Below, piece by piece: positions 8,739 through 16,872 of a stretch of 32,877 bases of DNA. A model generated the notes under the pieces. The model was not told where the DNA came from, ran no database searches, and saw only the letters and a program-made list of their open reading frames with translations. This stretch comes from Candidatus Bathyarchaeota archaeon. Its GTDB lineage: Archaea; Thermoproteota; Bathyarchaeia; 40CM-2-53-6. The stretch lies in NCBI GenBank assembly GCA_005884605.1, contig VBBE01000115.1, forward strand, positions 1 through 32,877. Direction: 5' to 3'. Position numbers and translations under genes: made by a program. The stretch's first letter is position 1. The number at the start of each line of letters is the position of its first letter.

Positions 8739-9108
8739 GAGAAGACCGACCTAGGTTGCCAGGCTTGGACCGAACAAGCTATTTGTTCAACACACACCGG
8801 CGACTATAATTCCCTTATTCTGGAAATGAATAACGCGACGAGATTCATAGCCCTGAGTCTCGGCAAATGAGGCGGGTTTGCCCCAGCGATGGAACCAGCA
8901 ATATCTATATTCCTAATTAAGCAGAATCTCCAAAGCTACTCCGGAGATCTCCTCGACACATTTGTGATTCCACCGGGGGAACTGTTACAAGCACATTAAG
9001 AGTGATGGTTACATCATCGGCGATGAGCGGGGCGAGGCTCGTCGTGCTGACCGCGACAAGGGGTTCTTCTAATTGGCGATTTTCAGCCAACCGTCAGGAC
9101 GGGAAGAA
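8739..9108. other. Intergenic gap inside the glycan locus
   Basis: This 370-base stretch separates gmhB from the GT-C-like gene. Reading both strands I found no supported gene. The plus-strand frame starting at 9002 runs antisense through gmhB and is a shadow. An AT-rich patch at about 8918-8940 and TTATAG-like sequence on the minus strand near 8805-8815 could be promoter elements for the GT-C-like gene, but neither is compelling. Confidence 0.3.
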
Positions 9109-9705
9109 TCAGTCCAACCTGTGGGAATTCACCAAAGTGGTACCACCCTTTACTATGTTAGTCACCCTGCTCCCCAAAATAAGTTGGGCTGCTTCAATCA
9201 GGGTTTTGGCATGGAAGTCCGCTAATACGCTTGAACGGCCCTGCTCTGATATTAGTACGGTCCTCGTTCCCGCATACCTTCCTGCCTCGACGTCGGACTC
9301 CTGGTCTCCCATCGTAAAGGAGGAGTGTAGGTCTAGGTTATGCTCTGTGGCGGCCCGAAGAATTAGTCCCGGACGCGGTTTTCGACAATCGCACTCGTCT
9401 AATGGATGATGTGGACAGTAAAATAATGCGTCAAAATCAGCACCTCTAGCGCGGAACTCCTCGTGAAGCCGCGTACTTACGGCCACTACATCTTTCTCTC
9501 CGAAATAACCTCTCCCAACGCCAGACTGGTTGGTGATGATGACCAAAAAGAATCCGTCGTCTGACAGCAGACGGAGTCCCTCCGCAGCACCTTCGATGAG
9601 TTTGACTTTGTCGGCTTCGTGACAGTATCCTGTGTCGACCATGACTGTGCCGTCACGGTCCAGAAAAACGGCTTTTCTCTTCTCAGTCAAGGTTTGTCCT
9701 TGCAT
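9109..9705 (-). CDS. gmhB: D-glycero-manno-heptose 1,7-bisphosphate 7-phosphatase
   Basis: This 198-residue HAD-superfamily phosphatase removes the 7-phosphate from heptose 1,7-bisphosphate. All GmhB landmarks are present: DRDGT at 16-20 with nucleophile Asp16 and acid/base Asp18, IITNQSGVGRG at 56-66, the zinc loop with C97, H99, C105 and C107 followed by RKPRPG, and MGDQESDVEAG at 132-142. The zinc loop is about seven residues shorter than in the Escherichia coli enzyme as I recall it. It is the last gene of the hddA-gmhA-GT2-gmhB run. A histidinol-phosphatase-type HAD is the main alternative, but the presence of the kinase and isomerase next door makes heptose the better assignment. Confidence 0.88.
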   Translation of the reverse strand: MQGQTLTEKRKAVFLDRDGTVMVDTGYCHEADKVKLIEGAAEGLRLLSDDGFFLVIITNQSGVGRGYFGEKDVVAVSTRLHEEFRARGADFDALFYCPHHPLDECDCRKPRPGLILRAATEHNLDLHSSFTMGDQESDVEAGRYAGTRTVLISEQGRSSVLADFHAKTLIEAAQLILGSRVTNIVKGGTTLVNSHRLD

Positions 9706-9775
9706 TCGACTTGAGGTCTCTCAAACTCTTGAGGTACGCGATACTGCAACCGACCCAGGGAGTTGCATCCCGCGT

Positions 9776-10600
9776 TTACGGAGTGAAGGAGCGTGACACT
9801 TCGGTGCCAACCAGAAGAAGTGGTAACCCCACGATTACTGCTGCTGCGGGTATCGCAGGTCCCGAAAAGAGATAGCGCCTTCGTCTTGCTGCGTATCCTC
9901 TACCTCTCCCATACTTGAACATCAATCTCGCAAATTGTCGAAGACTGCCAAACTTCACCGAGTGAAGTACGCGGGCTCTGGGGTCGAAGATTAATTTTCT
10001 ACCCATGTGTCTCATCCTATATCCAAGGTCCGTATCGTCGCAGCCAACCAAGTCCTCATCAAACCCACCAATTTCCAATAACGCTTGCCGAAGGTACGCC
10101 GCATTACAGCAGGGAATACTCTTGACCTCGGTTCTGTCTCTGAACTCATAGCTTTGGGCAGACCGCATGCTACCGAGAGATGTAGTAAGGATCAAGTCTA
10201 CAGCGTTGATCATACTCCCACCCGGTTCTCGGACTGGCAGATTAGGACCCCCAACCCCTCCAATCTCGGGCCTTGAAAATAGAGTTTCGATGGATGTTTT
10301 CAACCAACCAGCGGGAACCTCGACATCTGCATCTGTAAATGCGACGACATCCGATTTGCTCATTTGTACTGCCATGTTCCTGCATTGTGAAGGGTTACCT
10401 GAATATTGGACGACCCTAAGATTTGCGTGGCTATTTGCCATTGTTTGAGCTGTGCGTAGCGTAGCGTCTCTCGATCCCGCGTCGACGAATAGGATCTCAT
10501 AATTGTGATAATCTTGATTCACCAAAGCAGACAAACACCGTTCCACCGTTTGCTCCTCGTTCTTCGCAGTCACGACCACTGACACGCTCGGAAAAGGCAT
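9776..10600 (-). CDS. Family 2 glycosyltransferase, probably truncated at the C-terminus
   Basis: This 274-residue GT-A enzyme has VVTAKNEEQTVERCL (about 9-23), VDAGSRDAT (39-47), TDADVEVP (89-96, the DxD metal site) and GGFDEDLVGCDDTDLGYRM (acceptor/catalytic region). It ends within what looks like the first of several C-terminal membrane helices (about 248-264). Relatives that I know of usually continue with two or three more helices. After the TAA stop at 9776-9778 the same frame stays open for about 30 codons and reads WVGCSIAYLKSLRDLK, a plausible natural end for such a protein. The stop may therefore be a recent truncation or an error. It lies between gmhA and gmhB and may add heptose to the glycan. 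Confidence 0.85.
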   Translation of the reverse strand: MPFPSVSVVVTAKNEEQTVERCLSALVNQDYHNYEILFVDAGSRDATLRTAQTMANSHANLRVVQYSGNPSQCRNMAVQMSKSDVVAFTDADVEVPAGWLKTSIETLFSRPEIGGVGGPNLPVREPGGSMINAVDLILTTSLGSMRSAQSYEFRDRTEVKSIPCCNAAYLRQALLEIGGFDEDLVGCDDTDLGYRMRHMGRKLIFDPRARVLHSVKFGSLRQFARLMFKYGRGRGYAARRRRYLFSGPAIPAAAVIVGLPLLLVGTEVSRSFTP

Positions 10601-10629
10601 TTTGGAGAGTCTCCATATGGGATGTGAGG

Positions 10630-11187
10630 TCAGTTTTCTCGGATGAGACGGACCAGCAAGTGGCAGATCAACAGGTGCGTGTCTTCAATTCGCAACATGT
10701 CATTGGATGGTACGATTATTGGTAAGGCGACTTTTTCTTTCAACGCACCTCCGTCGAAACCTGTCAATCCGACGGTGGTACCGCCGTTGAGACGCGCAAA
10801 GTCTATCGCGTTAAGCACATTCTTGGAGTTTCCGCTTGCACTAATCGCGATAACCACGTCGCGGGGTTTCATGAGATTCTCAAGCGGCTCCTGAAACACG
10901 TGGTCGTAGGATGAGTCATTTGCCCACGCGGTTGTGAGTGGCATGTTATCGTTGAGACTGATGGCTCTAATTCTTTTCGTATTTGGTTTTGTTGCGGTCT
11001 TCATCAGATCTGAAGTGAAATGGACCGCTGTCGACCCGCTCCCTCCGTTTCCGAAAGTAAAGACTGTACTACCTTCGTCACGGGCGACCTTGATTATATC
11101 TGCAACTTTCTTGACCTGAGGGGTGAACTGCTTGAGTCGCTTGGCAACTTCAATTGACTCATCTATTGAAGACTCAGCAGTTGGCAC
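10630..11187 (-). CDS. gmhA: Phosphoheptose isomerase (SIS domain)
   Basis: GmhA converts sedoheptulose 7-phosphate to D-glycero-D-manno-heptose 7-phosphate, the first step of heptose synthesis. The SIS domain is complete: FGNGGSGSTAVHFTSDL (sugar-phosphate binding), AWANDSSYDHVFQEPL, ISASGNSKNVLNAI, VGLTGFDGG and the C-terminal EDTHLLICHLLV that supplies the catalytic His in this family. The longest frame reaches 11331 but would overlap the kinase by 158 bases. A GTG at 11187, preceded by AGAGGT with an eight-base spacer, is a better start and gives the usual GmhA length of about 185 residues; the adjacent TTG at 11190 is also possible. It overlaps the end of hddA by 14 bases, implying coupled translation. 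Confidence 0.9.
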   Translation of the reverse strand: MPTAESSIDESIEVAKRLKQFTPQVKKVADIIKVARDEGSTVFTFGNGGSGSTAVHFTSDLMKTATKPNTKRIRAISLNDNMPLTTAWANDSSYDHVFQEPLENLMKPRDVVIAISASGNSKNVLNAIDFARLNGGTTVGLTGFDGGALKEKVALPIIVPSNDMLRIEDTHLLICHLLVRLIREN

Positions 11188-12196
11188 CAAATCCGACCTC
11201 TCGCACGCTCGCGCCTTCAGGCTCAAGTCTGAAGAGTACTCTTCTCGCTCCAAAGCTTGAAAGTTTCTCCTCCACATTTCGTTGCCGTCCTTCGCTGCAG
11301 CACAACAGTAGGTGACCTCCGCCTCCGGCACCGGTGAGTTTTCCGCCGAGAGCTCCAGAGCTAATGGCGGCTCGATATATCGATTCCACTCGCGGATTCG
11401 TTACTCGGTCAGTGTACTTCTTCTTCTCCTCCCAAGAAAGGTGAAGTAATCTCCCCAGTTCCTCAACATCACCTTTCTCGATCGCCTTTCGGGTCTTGGT
11501 TGCGAGCTCCTTGGATCGATGTAATGCCTCCAGGGTGCTTGGATTACCCTCTCTGGTCCTCGAGTCTTGATCCTTCAATATTTCCGAGGATTCCCTTGTC
11601 TGTCCGAGATAGAAGAGCATTAGATTCCTTTCTAGCCTTTCCAGCACGTCTGAGTCAATTTTGACCGGCCTAACTTCAACCTTGTTGCGGGTGAAGGTGA
11701 ACTCGTTTATTCCCCCGAACGCGGCCGCATACTCATCCTGTTTTCCGATTGGCAGGCCTAGGAGATCGTGTCCGACCTCGTATGCTTTTTCCGCGATTTC
11801 ATGCTTGGAAAGGAACTTGCCTGACAGCGAAGCCAGAACGTTGACAAGATTCACGGCGACGGCGCCGGAGGATCCTAACCCTGAGCCCGGGGGGACTTGA
11901 CTACCCATGAACATATTCAGGCCTCCTCCATTCATCGAGAGCAGTCGTAGTGTTGTCAGCGCGATCTCAAATGGGGGTCGGGCGAGAGGTGGGTTTCCAC
12001 TCTGGAACACCAAATTGCTTCTGTAGTCGCTCGATGTCATCTGGACCATGCCGTCAATTCTGCCATCTACGTGGACGTAGAAGTAGCGATCTATTGTCGC
12101 GCTTACGACGCGTCCTTCGAACTTCTCGTAGTAGGAAGAGAGGTCAGTGCCTCCGCCGGAAAAACTGATTCGAACAGGAGCCCGCCCAATTAGCAC
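11174..12196 (-). CDS. hddA: D-glycero-D-manno-heptose 7-phosphate kinase (GHMP kinase)
   Basis: This 340-residue GHMP-family kinase phosphorylates the anomeric carbon of heptose 7-phosphate. The N-terminus RAPVRISFSGGGTDLSSYY (5-23) is the signature of the HddA/FKP subgroup. The ATP loop PPGSGLGSSGAV is at 102-113, and the C-terminal GHMP motif GGKLTGAGGGGHLLL is at about 284-298. Length matches HddA (about 340). Fucokinase/mannokinase-like GHMP enzymes share the first motif, so sugar specificity rests partly on the neighbouring gmhA and gmhB. It is the first gene of the minus-strand heptose run; about 400 non-coding bases lie upstream, where its promoter must be. Confidence 0.87.
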   Translation of the reverse strand: MLIGRAPVRISFSGGGTDLSSYYEKFEGRVVSATIDRYFYVHVDGRIDGMVQMTSSDYRSNLVFQSGNPPLARPPFEIALTTLRLLSMNGGGLNMFMGSQVPPGSGLGSSGAVAVNLVNVLASLSGKFLSKHEIAEKAYEVGHDLLGLPIGKQDEYAAAFGGINEFTFTRNKVEVRPVKIDSDVLERLERNLMLFYLGQTRESSEILKDQDSRTREGNPSTLEALHRSKELATKTRKAIEKGDVEELGRLLHLSWEEKKKYTDRVTNPRVESIYRAAISSGALGGKLTGAGGGGHLLLCCSEGRQRNVEEKLSSFGARRVLFRLEPEGASVREVGFGANC

Positions 12197-12592
12197 TCTT
12201 GAAGCACCATTTCCTGCGGATTCAATTTTCTCACGATATTAGCACCCACATCCGGTAATGAAGCCTATCCAATCTCATAGCACCATTTACGGGGTGGCGA
12301 AAACCCGTTCCAGGACTGCAGCATTTCCTCCGAGGGCAAGGTCACGATTCAAGATCGAAAGTCTCCACTCCAGACATTCAGTGCTAAAGGGCCCGCGATT
12401 CGGCGCCTATTATTTGGGCTAGTTGGAACCCGATATATTGGCGCCCCAACTCAGCGTCCTTTAATGGAGAATTGATGGACCGCCAATGTCTCCGAAGGAA
12501 GAGTTGTTTTCAAGAGAATTGACCCCAGTTACCGGCAGCTTTGGCATGCAATGACCGGTAATCGGAACACCACTAGGTGGTTCCGCTCGATG
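12197..12592. other. Intergenic region between heptose operon and membrane GT2
   Basis: No credible gene was found in this 396-base gap. It should contain the promoter of the heptose operon near its left end and the 3' end signal of the membrane GT2 near its right end. A seven-base inverted repeat, TTACCGG (12529-12535) and CCGGTAA (12555-12561) with a 19-base loop, lies about 30 bases past the end of the GT2 coding region and could be an mRNA 3' stem. The plus-strand frame from 12551 is a shadow of that gene. Confidence 0.35.
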
Positions 12593-13978
12593 TTAGTGCA
12601 ACGAGCAAATAGAAAAGCGAATAAGCGCTTCATGCTCTGTCAGTTTTCCCCAGATATTTGGCGTCTCGAGGAAATACTGCCTACTTCTCTCATTACTTAC
12701 TACCCCGCTTTTTGGTGTTCGGAAAAAGAACCCCGGTTTCCCTCTGATGCCCTGCAAGAAACCAACGCAGACGGCCGTGGTCATGCACAGGCTGGTGTAG
12801 GAAATGAGAGGGAGGAGGAGCAGATTCTTCGTAGTCATTATCTTCTGCACGTAGAGCGCGTAAACGCCTGAAAGGAAGAAGGTGATGAGAGGTAGTGTTA
12901 CTATGGTCACATAAATTGGGCTAGCAAATATCGAGTTTGCGGGCGCGCTGAATCCGAGGATAAGCCCGATTGCTGAGACGAATGTGACCACGATCCAGCT
13001 AAGTGCCGAGAAAGGTCCCAATAGAAAGAGCAACAGCGCGACCCTCCTCCAAGGAGAGAGCTTGCGAGATCCAAGAATTGTTCGCCAGTTGGACCTGGCG
13101 CATTTAGTCCAACCCTGGGCCACTCTCGCAACTTGCTTCTTCCAGACCTCAAGGTTCGAGGGGTCTTCACCAAAGACCTTCACATCGCTCAGGTAGATGC
13201 CTCGCCATCCCGCGGAGTATATCTTGCACGAGAGGTCCGCATCGTCCACAATTGAGTCGTTCGTCCAAAAACCAACGTCTCGAAGTACAGATAATGACAT
13301 TAGGGTAAAGCCTCCTTGAAACGAGTAGGGGGCGTCCAAAACGTAGGACCCCATCTTGGTTATAGTATCTCCTTGGTCCTGAGATAGAGCAAAAAGTCGT
13401 GTGATCAGGTTTTGTTCACGGTTGTAGTGGCCGACCCGGAACGAAACGAACGCTATTCTGGGATCTAATCTGAAGGCTGCCAGTCCGCGGGACAACGAGG
13501 CTGATGTGACTGTCGAGTCTGCGTCTAGGAGTAGGACGTACTCGCCCCTCAAGAGAGGAGCTGCTTGATTCAGTGCACCGCTCTTGAATCCCTCACGAGT
13601 GTTTCGCCGTGATACGCTAGCGATAATGCCTGAAAAATTCAGCTCTTCTACCTTCTTGTCTATCACGCTCCTCGTCTCATCGGTGGAGTCGTCAGCGACA
13701 ACGACCCGAAGCTTTGCCGCCGGATAGTCCAGACTCTTGATCGCATCAAGTGTTCGGCCGATCACGAACTTCTCATTGTAAGAAGCGATTAGGACCGTAA
13801 CTAGAGGAAAGCTCTCACTCGGGGCGCTGAGATTTCCTAAGAATCTTGGATAGAGAAGCGAGCTGACAAACAGGATCATTGTGTAGTAGGACGACAGTAG
13901 AACCGGAATGCTAAACGCCAACGAGATTGCCGCAACAACAACCCAAGCCTCGATCACGAACCATCTGCCGAGAACCAA
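12593..13978 (-). CDS. Membrane-embedded processive-type family 2 glycosyltransferase
   Basis: This 461-residue protein combines two N-terminal membrane helices (about 8-45), a cytosolic GT-A domain and three or four C-terminal helices, the plan of cellulose/hyaluronan synthase-like enzymes. Motifs in order are LIASYNEKFVIGRTL (63-77), VADDSTDET (94-102), LLDADS (150-155), VDDADLS (about 235-241) and QVARVAQGW (about 284-292, equivalent to the Q-x-x-R-W acceptor motif). It would build or extend a beta-linked polysaccharide or glycolipid across the membrane. The TTG at 13978 opens the frame; a GTG at 13957 fits better if the ATAAAATCC box at 13992-14000 is the TATA element. It is separated from the heptose operon by 400 bases and may have its own promoter. 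Confidence 0.85.
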   Translation of the reverse strand: MVLGRWFVIEAWVVVAAISLAFSIPVLLSSYYTMILFVSSLLYPRFLGNLSAPSESFPLVTVLIASYNEKFVIGRTLDAIKSLDYPAAKLRVVVADDSTDETRSVIDKKVEELNFSGIIASVSRRNTREGFKSGALNQAAPLLRGEYVLLLDADSTVTSASLSRGLAAFRLDPRIAFVSFRVGHYNREQNLITRLFALSQDQGDTITKMGSYVLDAPYSFQGGFTLMSLSVLRDVGFWTNDSIVDDADLSCKIYSAGWRGIYLSDVKVFGEDPSNLEVWKKQVARVAQGWTKCARSNWRTILGSRKLSPWRRVALLLFLLGPFSALSWIVVTFVSAIGLILGFSAPANSIFASPIYVTIVTLPLITFFLSGVYALYVQKIMTTKNLLLLPLISYTSLCMTTAVCVGFLQGIRGKPGFFFRTPKSGVVSNERSRQYFLETPNIWGKLTEHEALIRFSICSLH

Positions 13979-13991
13979 AGAATTACGTAAA

Positions 13992-14000
13992 GGATTTTAT
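13992..14000 (-). promoter_or_regulatory. Candidate TATA box for the membrane GT2
   Basis: On the minus strand this reads ATAAAATCC, a fair match to an archaeal TATA element. Transcription would start about 26 bases downstream, near 13970, which favours the GTG at 13957 over the TTG at 13978 as the start codon. This is inferred from spacing only. Confidence 0.35.
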
Positions 14001-14091
14001 GGTTAGCGAAAGCTCTCAAAGCGGAATTCTCTTCAGCAAGTTCCAACGAGCATAGCTTGACGCACCAGGGAAAAGGCTAGGGTACTGTTAC

Positions 14092-14628
14092 CTATTCAAC
14101 TTGAATAGTTCTTGTGGGTCTTTTTTCGTCGCTCTTCGTGAACTTGACTTCTAGGACTCCGTTCTTGTACGTGGCTTTGGCCGTCCTTGGATCAACGAGG
14201 TGTGGCAGTTCCATTTCTTTGAAGTAACGTCTCTTCGCGGCTTCTACCGCTATCTTCAATGCTCTATCTGTGGATTCCAGCTTGATATCGTCTTTCTCCA
14301 CCCCCGGAAGTTCTGTCACTACGACCACTTCGTTTCCCTCTTGTAACACATCCACGAGTGGTTCCCTCTCCTCTTTCACTAGAGGACCTCGAGAACTCGG
14401 CTCAACATTCCCAAACTCTCGAATTACCGGTTTCCCATCTTCTCCGACAGACATTGAGAACCCGTAGACGAAGGGTTGTGGTCCCTCGCTCGCCTTCGGC
14501 ATCTCTATTGCCTTACGCATCATCTCGTTCATCAACCGGTCCATGCGGTCCATCTCTTCGAAGATGTCAAACCACCACCCTGACCGGCGGGTGCGTTTCT
14601 TTCTGGTTGAGTCTCTACTATGAGTCAT
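14092..14628 (-). CDS. Small heat shock protein, Hsp20/alpha-crystallin family
   Basis: This 178-residue ATP-independent chaperone binds unfolding proteins as an oligomer. The alpha-crystallin domain spans about 85-165 (PLVDVLQEGNEVVVVTELPGVEKDDIKLE), with the hallmark YKNGVLEVKF near 154-163. The last residues TIQVE supply the I-x-V tail that locks subunits together. The N-terminal 80 residues are longer than in many Hsp20s and start with a very basic stretch (DSTRKKRTRRSG), then a helix rich in Met, Asp and Arg. It follows the ribosomal uL30 gene by 60 bases on the same strand, with its own TATA-like element in that gap, so it may be transcribed both with and independently of the ribosomal operon. 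Confidence 0.92.
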   Translation of the reverse strand: MTHSRDSTRKKRTRRSGWWFDIFEEMDRMDRLMNEMMRKAIEMPKASEGPQPFVYGFSMSVGEDGKPVIREFGNVEPSSRGPLVKEEREPLVDVLQEGNEVVVVTELPGVEKDDIKLESTDRALKIAVEAAKRRYFKEMELPHLVDPRTAKATYKNGVLEVKFTKSDEKRPTRTIQVE

Positions 14629-14652
14629 GGCGGACCAATCGAGAATATTCCG

Positions 14653-14665
14653 GGAACTATATTGG
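14653..14665 (-). promoter_or_regulatory. Candidate TATA box upstream of hsp20
   Basis: The minus strand reads CCAATATAGTTCC, centred about 31 bases before the Hsp20 ATG. That spacing would give a very short leader. It suggests that hsp20 can be induced separately from the ribosomal genes upstream, but no known heat-shock operator was recognised. Confidence 0.35.
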
Positions 14666-14688
14666 ATTTTGTGCTACCGGGTCCAGCT

Positions 14689-15183
14689 CTAGATCATTCG
14701 CTTGACAAGCCGGTTGATGTCTTCGCCTCTGTAACCAAGCTCTCCTCCATCAGTCGCTGCTCGCCTCGTGCTTCGTTTGAAGCCGCCTCTTGGAGGATGA
14801 AGTCTGAATCTTGGTTTCACCCCGGCAAGCCAGAGGTCCTTGACACCGATCTCTCCGGCGACAACCGATCTTGCAAGCTCTGCGATATTTTCTTTCTTGA
14901 AGAAGACTTTCGCGAATTCATCGTCGAATTCCTTGTTTCCCTCTCTCTCAGCTCTCTTCCGCAAGAGGCCCTCCAACACCTCTGGGTTAACCTGGCCCCA
15001 AGCGACCAAGTTCTTCGCGGCCCGCAGCATACCTAGAGTCGACGGGCTGTTTTCTAGGAGACGCGCACGGTACGTACTCTCCATCTTCAAAGTCTCCATC
15101 GTCTTCCTGACATCTGGATTATCGGTCGCTGTTCCGCGTATGCGTACTGCGATGATAACAGGCTCTTTTGCAGATTTTGCCAA
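14689..15183 (-). CDS. rpl30: Ribosomal protein uL30
   Basis: This 164-residue large-subunit protein has the archaeal/eukaryotic L30/L7 form: the N-terminal IIAVRIRGTATDNPDVRKTMETLKM (10-34), the conserved NTLGML-like SPSTLGMLRAAKNLVAWG (46-63), and the C-terminal LHPPRGGFKRSTRRAATDGGELGYRGEDINRLVKRM. Bacterial L30 is only about 60 residues, so the length supports an archaeal host. It follows uS5 by four bases. In most archaea the next gene would be uL15 and then secY; here Hsp20 follows instead. Confidence 0.96.
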   Translation of the reverse strand: MAKSAKEPVIIAVRIRGTATDNPDVRKTMETLKMESTYRARLLENSPSTLGMLRAAKNLVAWGQVNPEVLEGLLRKRAEREGNKEFDDEFAKVFFKKENIAELARSVVAGEIGVKDLWLAGVKPRFRLHPPRGGFKRSTRRAATDGGELGYRGEDINRLVKRMI

Positions 15184-15187
15184 TAGA

Positions 15188-15844
15188 TTATGCCACCCAG
15201 TCTTGTTGCGTTACGACGTTGTAGGTCTGCACCAAGGCATCGAACACCGCGAGCGCGGAAGAGGTAAGCGTTGATGTGGACCCGTAGGTTCGCGTCCAGC
15301 AGTCCTTGACTCCAGCCAGCCTCAAAACTTGTTTCGGTATCTCCCCAGCCACTAGTCCGAGCCCTCTAGGGCTTGGAAGCACATGGACTCTTACGCTTCC
15401 GCATTTTCCAACGACGCTGAATGGTACAGTGTGGGCTCTGCCGCATCGACATTCCCAGCTTCCACATCCACGGCGCACCGGAACAACGTTCAGCTTTGCC
15501 TGTATCGTTCCCTTGTCGATGGCAGTACGGACCTGCCGTGCTTTTCCCTCTCCGACACCAATGTAGCCATCGCCGTTGCCGACCGCGACTATGGCTCGGA
15601 ATCTTGACCTTTCGCCGGCATCAGTCTGTTTCTGGACAAAGCCGATCCCCAGGACCTCTTGCTGGATGTTCGGCAATAGTGTGTCAACGATCTCTGGCTC
15701 TTTGATCCTCATTCCCTGTGTGAAGATCTCCTCCATTGAGACGATTTCGCCTGCTTGGACGAGTTTTCCGAGCTTGGTCTTCGGGACCCATCCGACTTCT
15801 TGACCGGGTCTCTGACCGCCTCCCTGGTATGGTCTCTGGCTCAT
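15188..15844 (-). CDS. rps5: Ribosomal protein uS5
   Basis: This 218-residue small-subunit protein contributes to decoding accuracy. The N-terminal S5 double-stranded RNA-binding domain is visible as VGFVQKQTDAGERSRFRAIVAVGNGDGYIGVGEGKARQVRTAI, and the C-terminal domain as VLPSPRGLGLVAGEIPKQVLRLAGVKDCWTRTYGST. A Gln/Gly-rich N-terminal extension precedes them. The ATG overlaps the stop of uL18 by four bases (ATGA), so translation is coupled. The GCGSWECRCG insert in the middle is typical of archaeal S5. Confidence 0.97.
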   Translation of the reverse strand: MSQRPYQGGGQRPGQEVGWVPKTKLGKLVQAGEIVSMEEIFTQGMRIKEPEIVDTLLPNIQQEVLGIGFVQKQTDAGERSRFRAIVAVGNGDGYIGVGEGKARQVRTAIDKGTIQAKLNVVPVRRGCGSWECRCGRAHTVPFSVVGKCGSVRVHVLPSPRGLGLVAGEIPKQVLRLAGVKDCWTRTYGSTSTLTSSALAVFDALVQTYNVVTQQDWVA

Positions 15845-16440
15845 GCTTTCGCCTCAATAGGTGCCGATTGGATCTGTTGTCTGACCTGTTCGAAGTGGTT
15901 CGAGAGGTCTTCAGGCTTCAAACCGCGCTTCAAGTAGCCGCTGAACGTTTTCCGGTAAACGTCTGTTTCACCTGAGAGCTTCTTTGCATACTCGGAAATG
16001 TGAGCCCCGCCAATCCGACCCTTGTCGGGAAGTGGACCATCGGAGTGCGGAATCTCAAGCCCGGCATCCGAGAGACCCTTCAAGACAGCAAACAACTTGG
16101 AACCTTTGGTTGAGGATTTCAAGCCGATATCAAGCACGGCCTCCTTGACCCCTTTCGCGAGAGCGCGGCGCGCGGCCAATGTCCCGGTGAGGTATGCTGA
16201 TGGAATATTTCCTGTCGCTCCCTTCCATCCCATCTTCGCAAGTTCCTTGGATGATGCCGCTGCTCGCACTTTGTCCCCGCGAAGCTCGGCGTCTGTGATC
16301 TGGACGTAAACATACTTGTTGGTTACTCGAACAACGGCTCTCGGTTTCCCTGACCTGACGAGAGCTCGGCGAAGCTTGTAGTCCGTCCTACCTTCTCGTC
16401 TGCGCCTGAATGGAACTGAGTATCGTGGACCGTCAGCCAT
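15841..16440 (-). CDS. rpl18: Ribosomal protein uL18
   Basis: This 199-residue protein binds 5S rRNA with uL5. The N-terminal FRRRREGRTDYKLRRALVRSGKPRAVVRVTNKYVYVQI is the conserved 5S-binding segment of archaeal L18. The middle LTGTLAARRALAKGVKEAVLDIGL and the C-terminal KGLSDAGLEIPHSDGPLPDKGRIGGAHISEYAKKL complete the family. Its length is the archaeal one (about 190-200). It sits four bases after eL19 and overlaps the start of uS5. Confidence 0.97.
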   Translation of the reverse strand: MADGPRYSVPFRRRREGRTDYKLRRALVRSGKPRAVVRVTNKYVYVQITDAELRGDKVRAAASSKELAKMGWKGATGNIPSAYLTGTLAARRALAKGVKEAVLDIGLKSSTKGSKLFAVLKGLSDAGLEIPHSDGPLPDKGRIGGAHISEYAKKLSGETDVYRKTFSGYLKRGLKPEDLSNHFEQVRQQIQSAPIEAKA

Positions 16441-16443
16441 CGT

Positions 16444-16872
16444 CTAGCGCTTCCTCTGGAGCTCGTGGGCCTTTACATACTCATCGACGTGGGAACGACT
16501 TCGGAATGCCCCTCCTTTTGACATGCCCAACAGAAGCTTGTAGCTCACCGGGGCCAACTGTCTCTTGTCTCTCAGGAACCGGAGATGTCGTCGTATCGCT
16601 CTGATCTTCAAGACCCAGGCTTCCTTGCCCGGCTTCTGCCCACCTTTCCGGCTGCCAGCTTTCTTTCGGCGGGCCGACTTCAACCGGTGGCGTCCTCTGC
16701 TAACCCCTTTCTTCTGAAGAAGACGAATCCTGCCGCTATCGATAAGCGACTTGATTTCCTGACGTGTAATGGCAGACTCGACCCGGGTCGTCTCTTCTGG
16801 GTCTATCCAGATTCTGCTCTCGCCGGAGCCGAGAAGACTGGCTGCAAGCCGTCTCTGGTTTTTCAGGCTCAC
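16444..16872 (-). CDS. rpl19e: Ribosomal protein eL19
   Basis: This 142-residue protein occurs only in archaea and eukaryotes. It shows LKNQRRLAASLLGSGESRIWIDPEE at the N-terminus, the arginine/glycine-rich GVSRGRHRLKSARRKKAGSRKGG in the centre, and the helical WVLKIRAIRRHLRFLRDKRQLAP. It is slightly shorter than typical (about 148-150). The start overlaps the eL32 stop by four bases. Confidence 0.97.
   Translation of the reverse strand: MSLKNQRRLAASLLGSGESRIWIDPEETTRVESAITRQEIKSLIDSGRIRLLQKKGVSRGRHRLKSARRKKAGSRKGGQKPGKEAWVLKIRAIRRHLRFLRDKRQLAPVSYKLLLGMSKGGAFRSRSHVDEYVKAHELQRKR

Noticed and set aside
9002..9409. 135-codon plus-strand frame
   Set aside because: It lies mostly antisense to gmhB, whose motifs are unmistakable on the other strand.
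11188..11331. Long N-terminal extension of gmhA to the ATG at 11331
   Set aside because: It would overlap hddA by 158 bases and encodes no conserved GmhA residues, whereas the GTG at 11187 has a good Shine-Dalgarno and gives the normal length.
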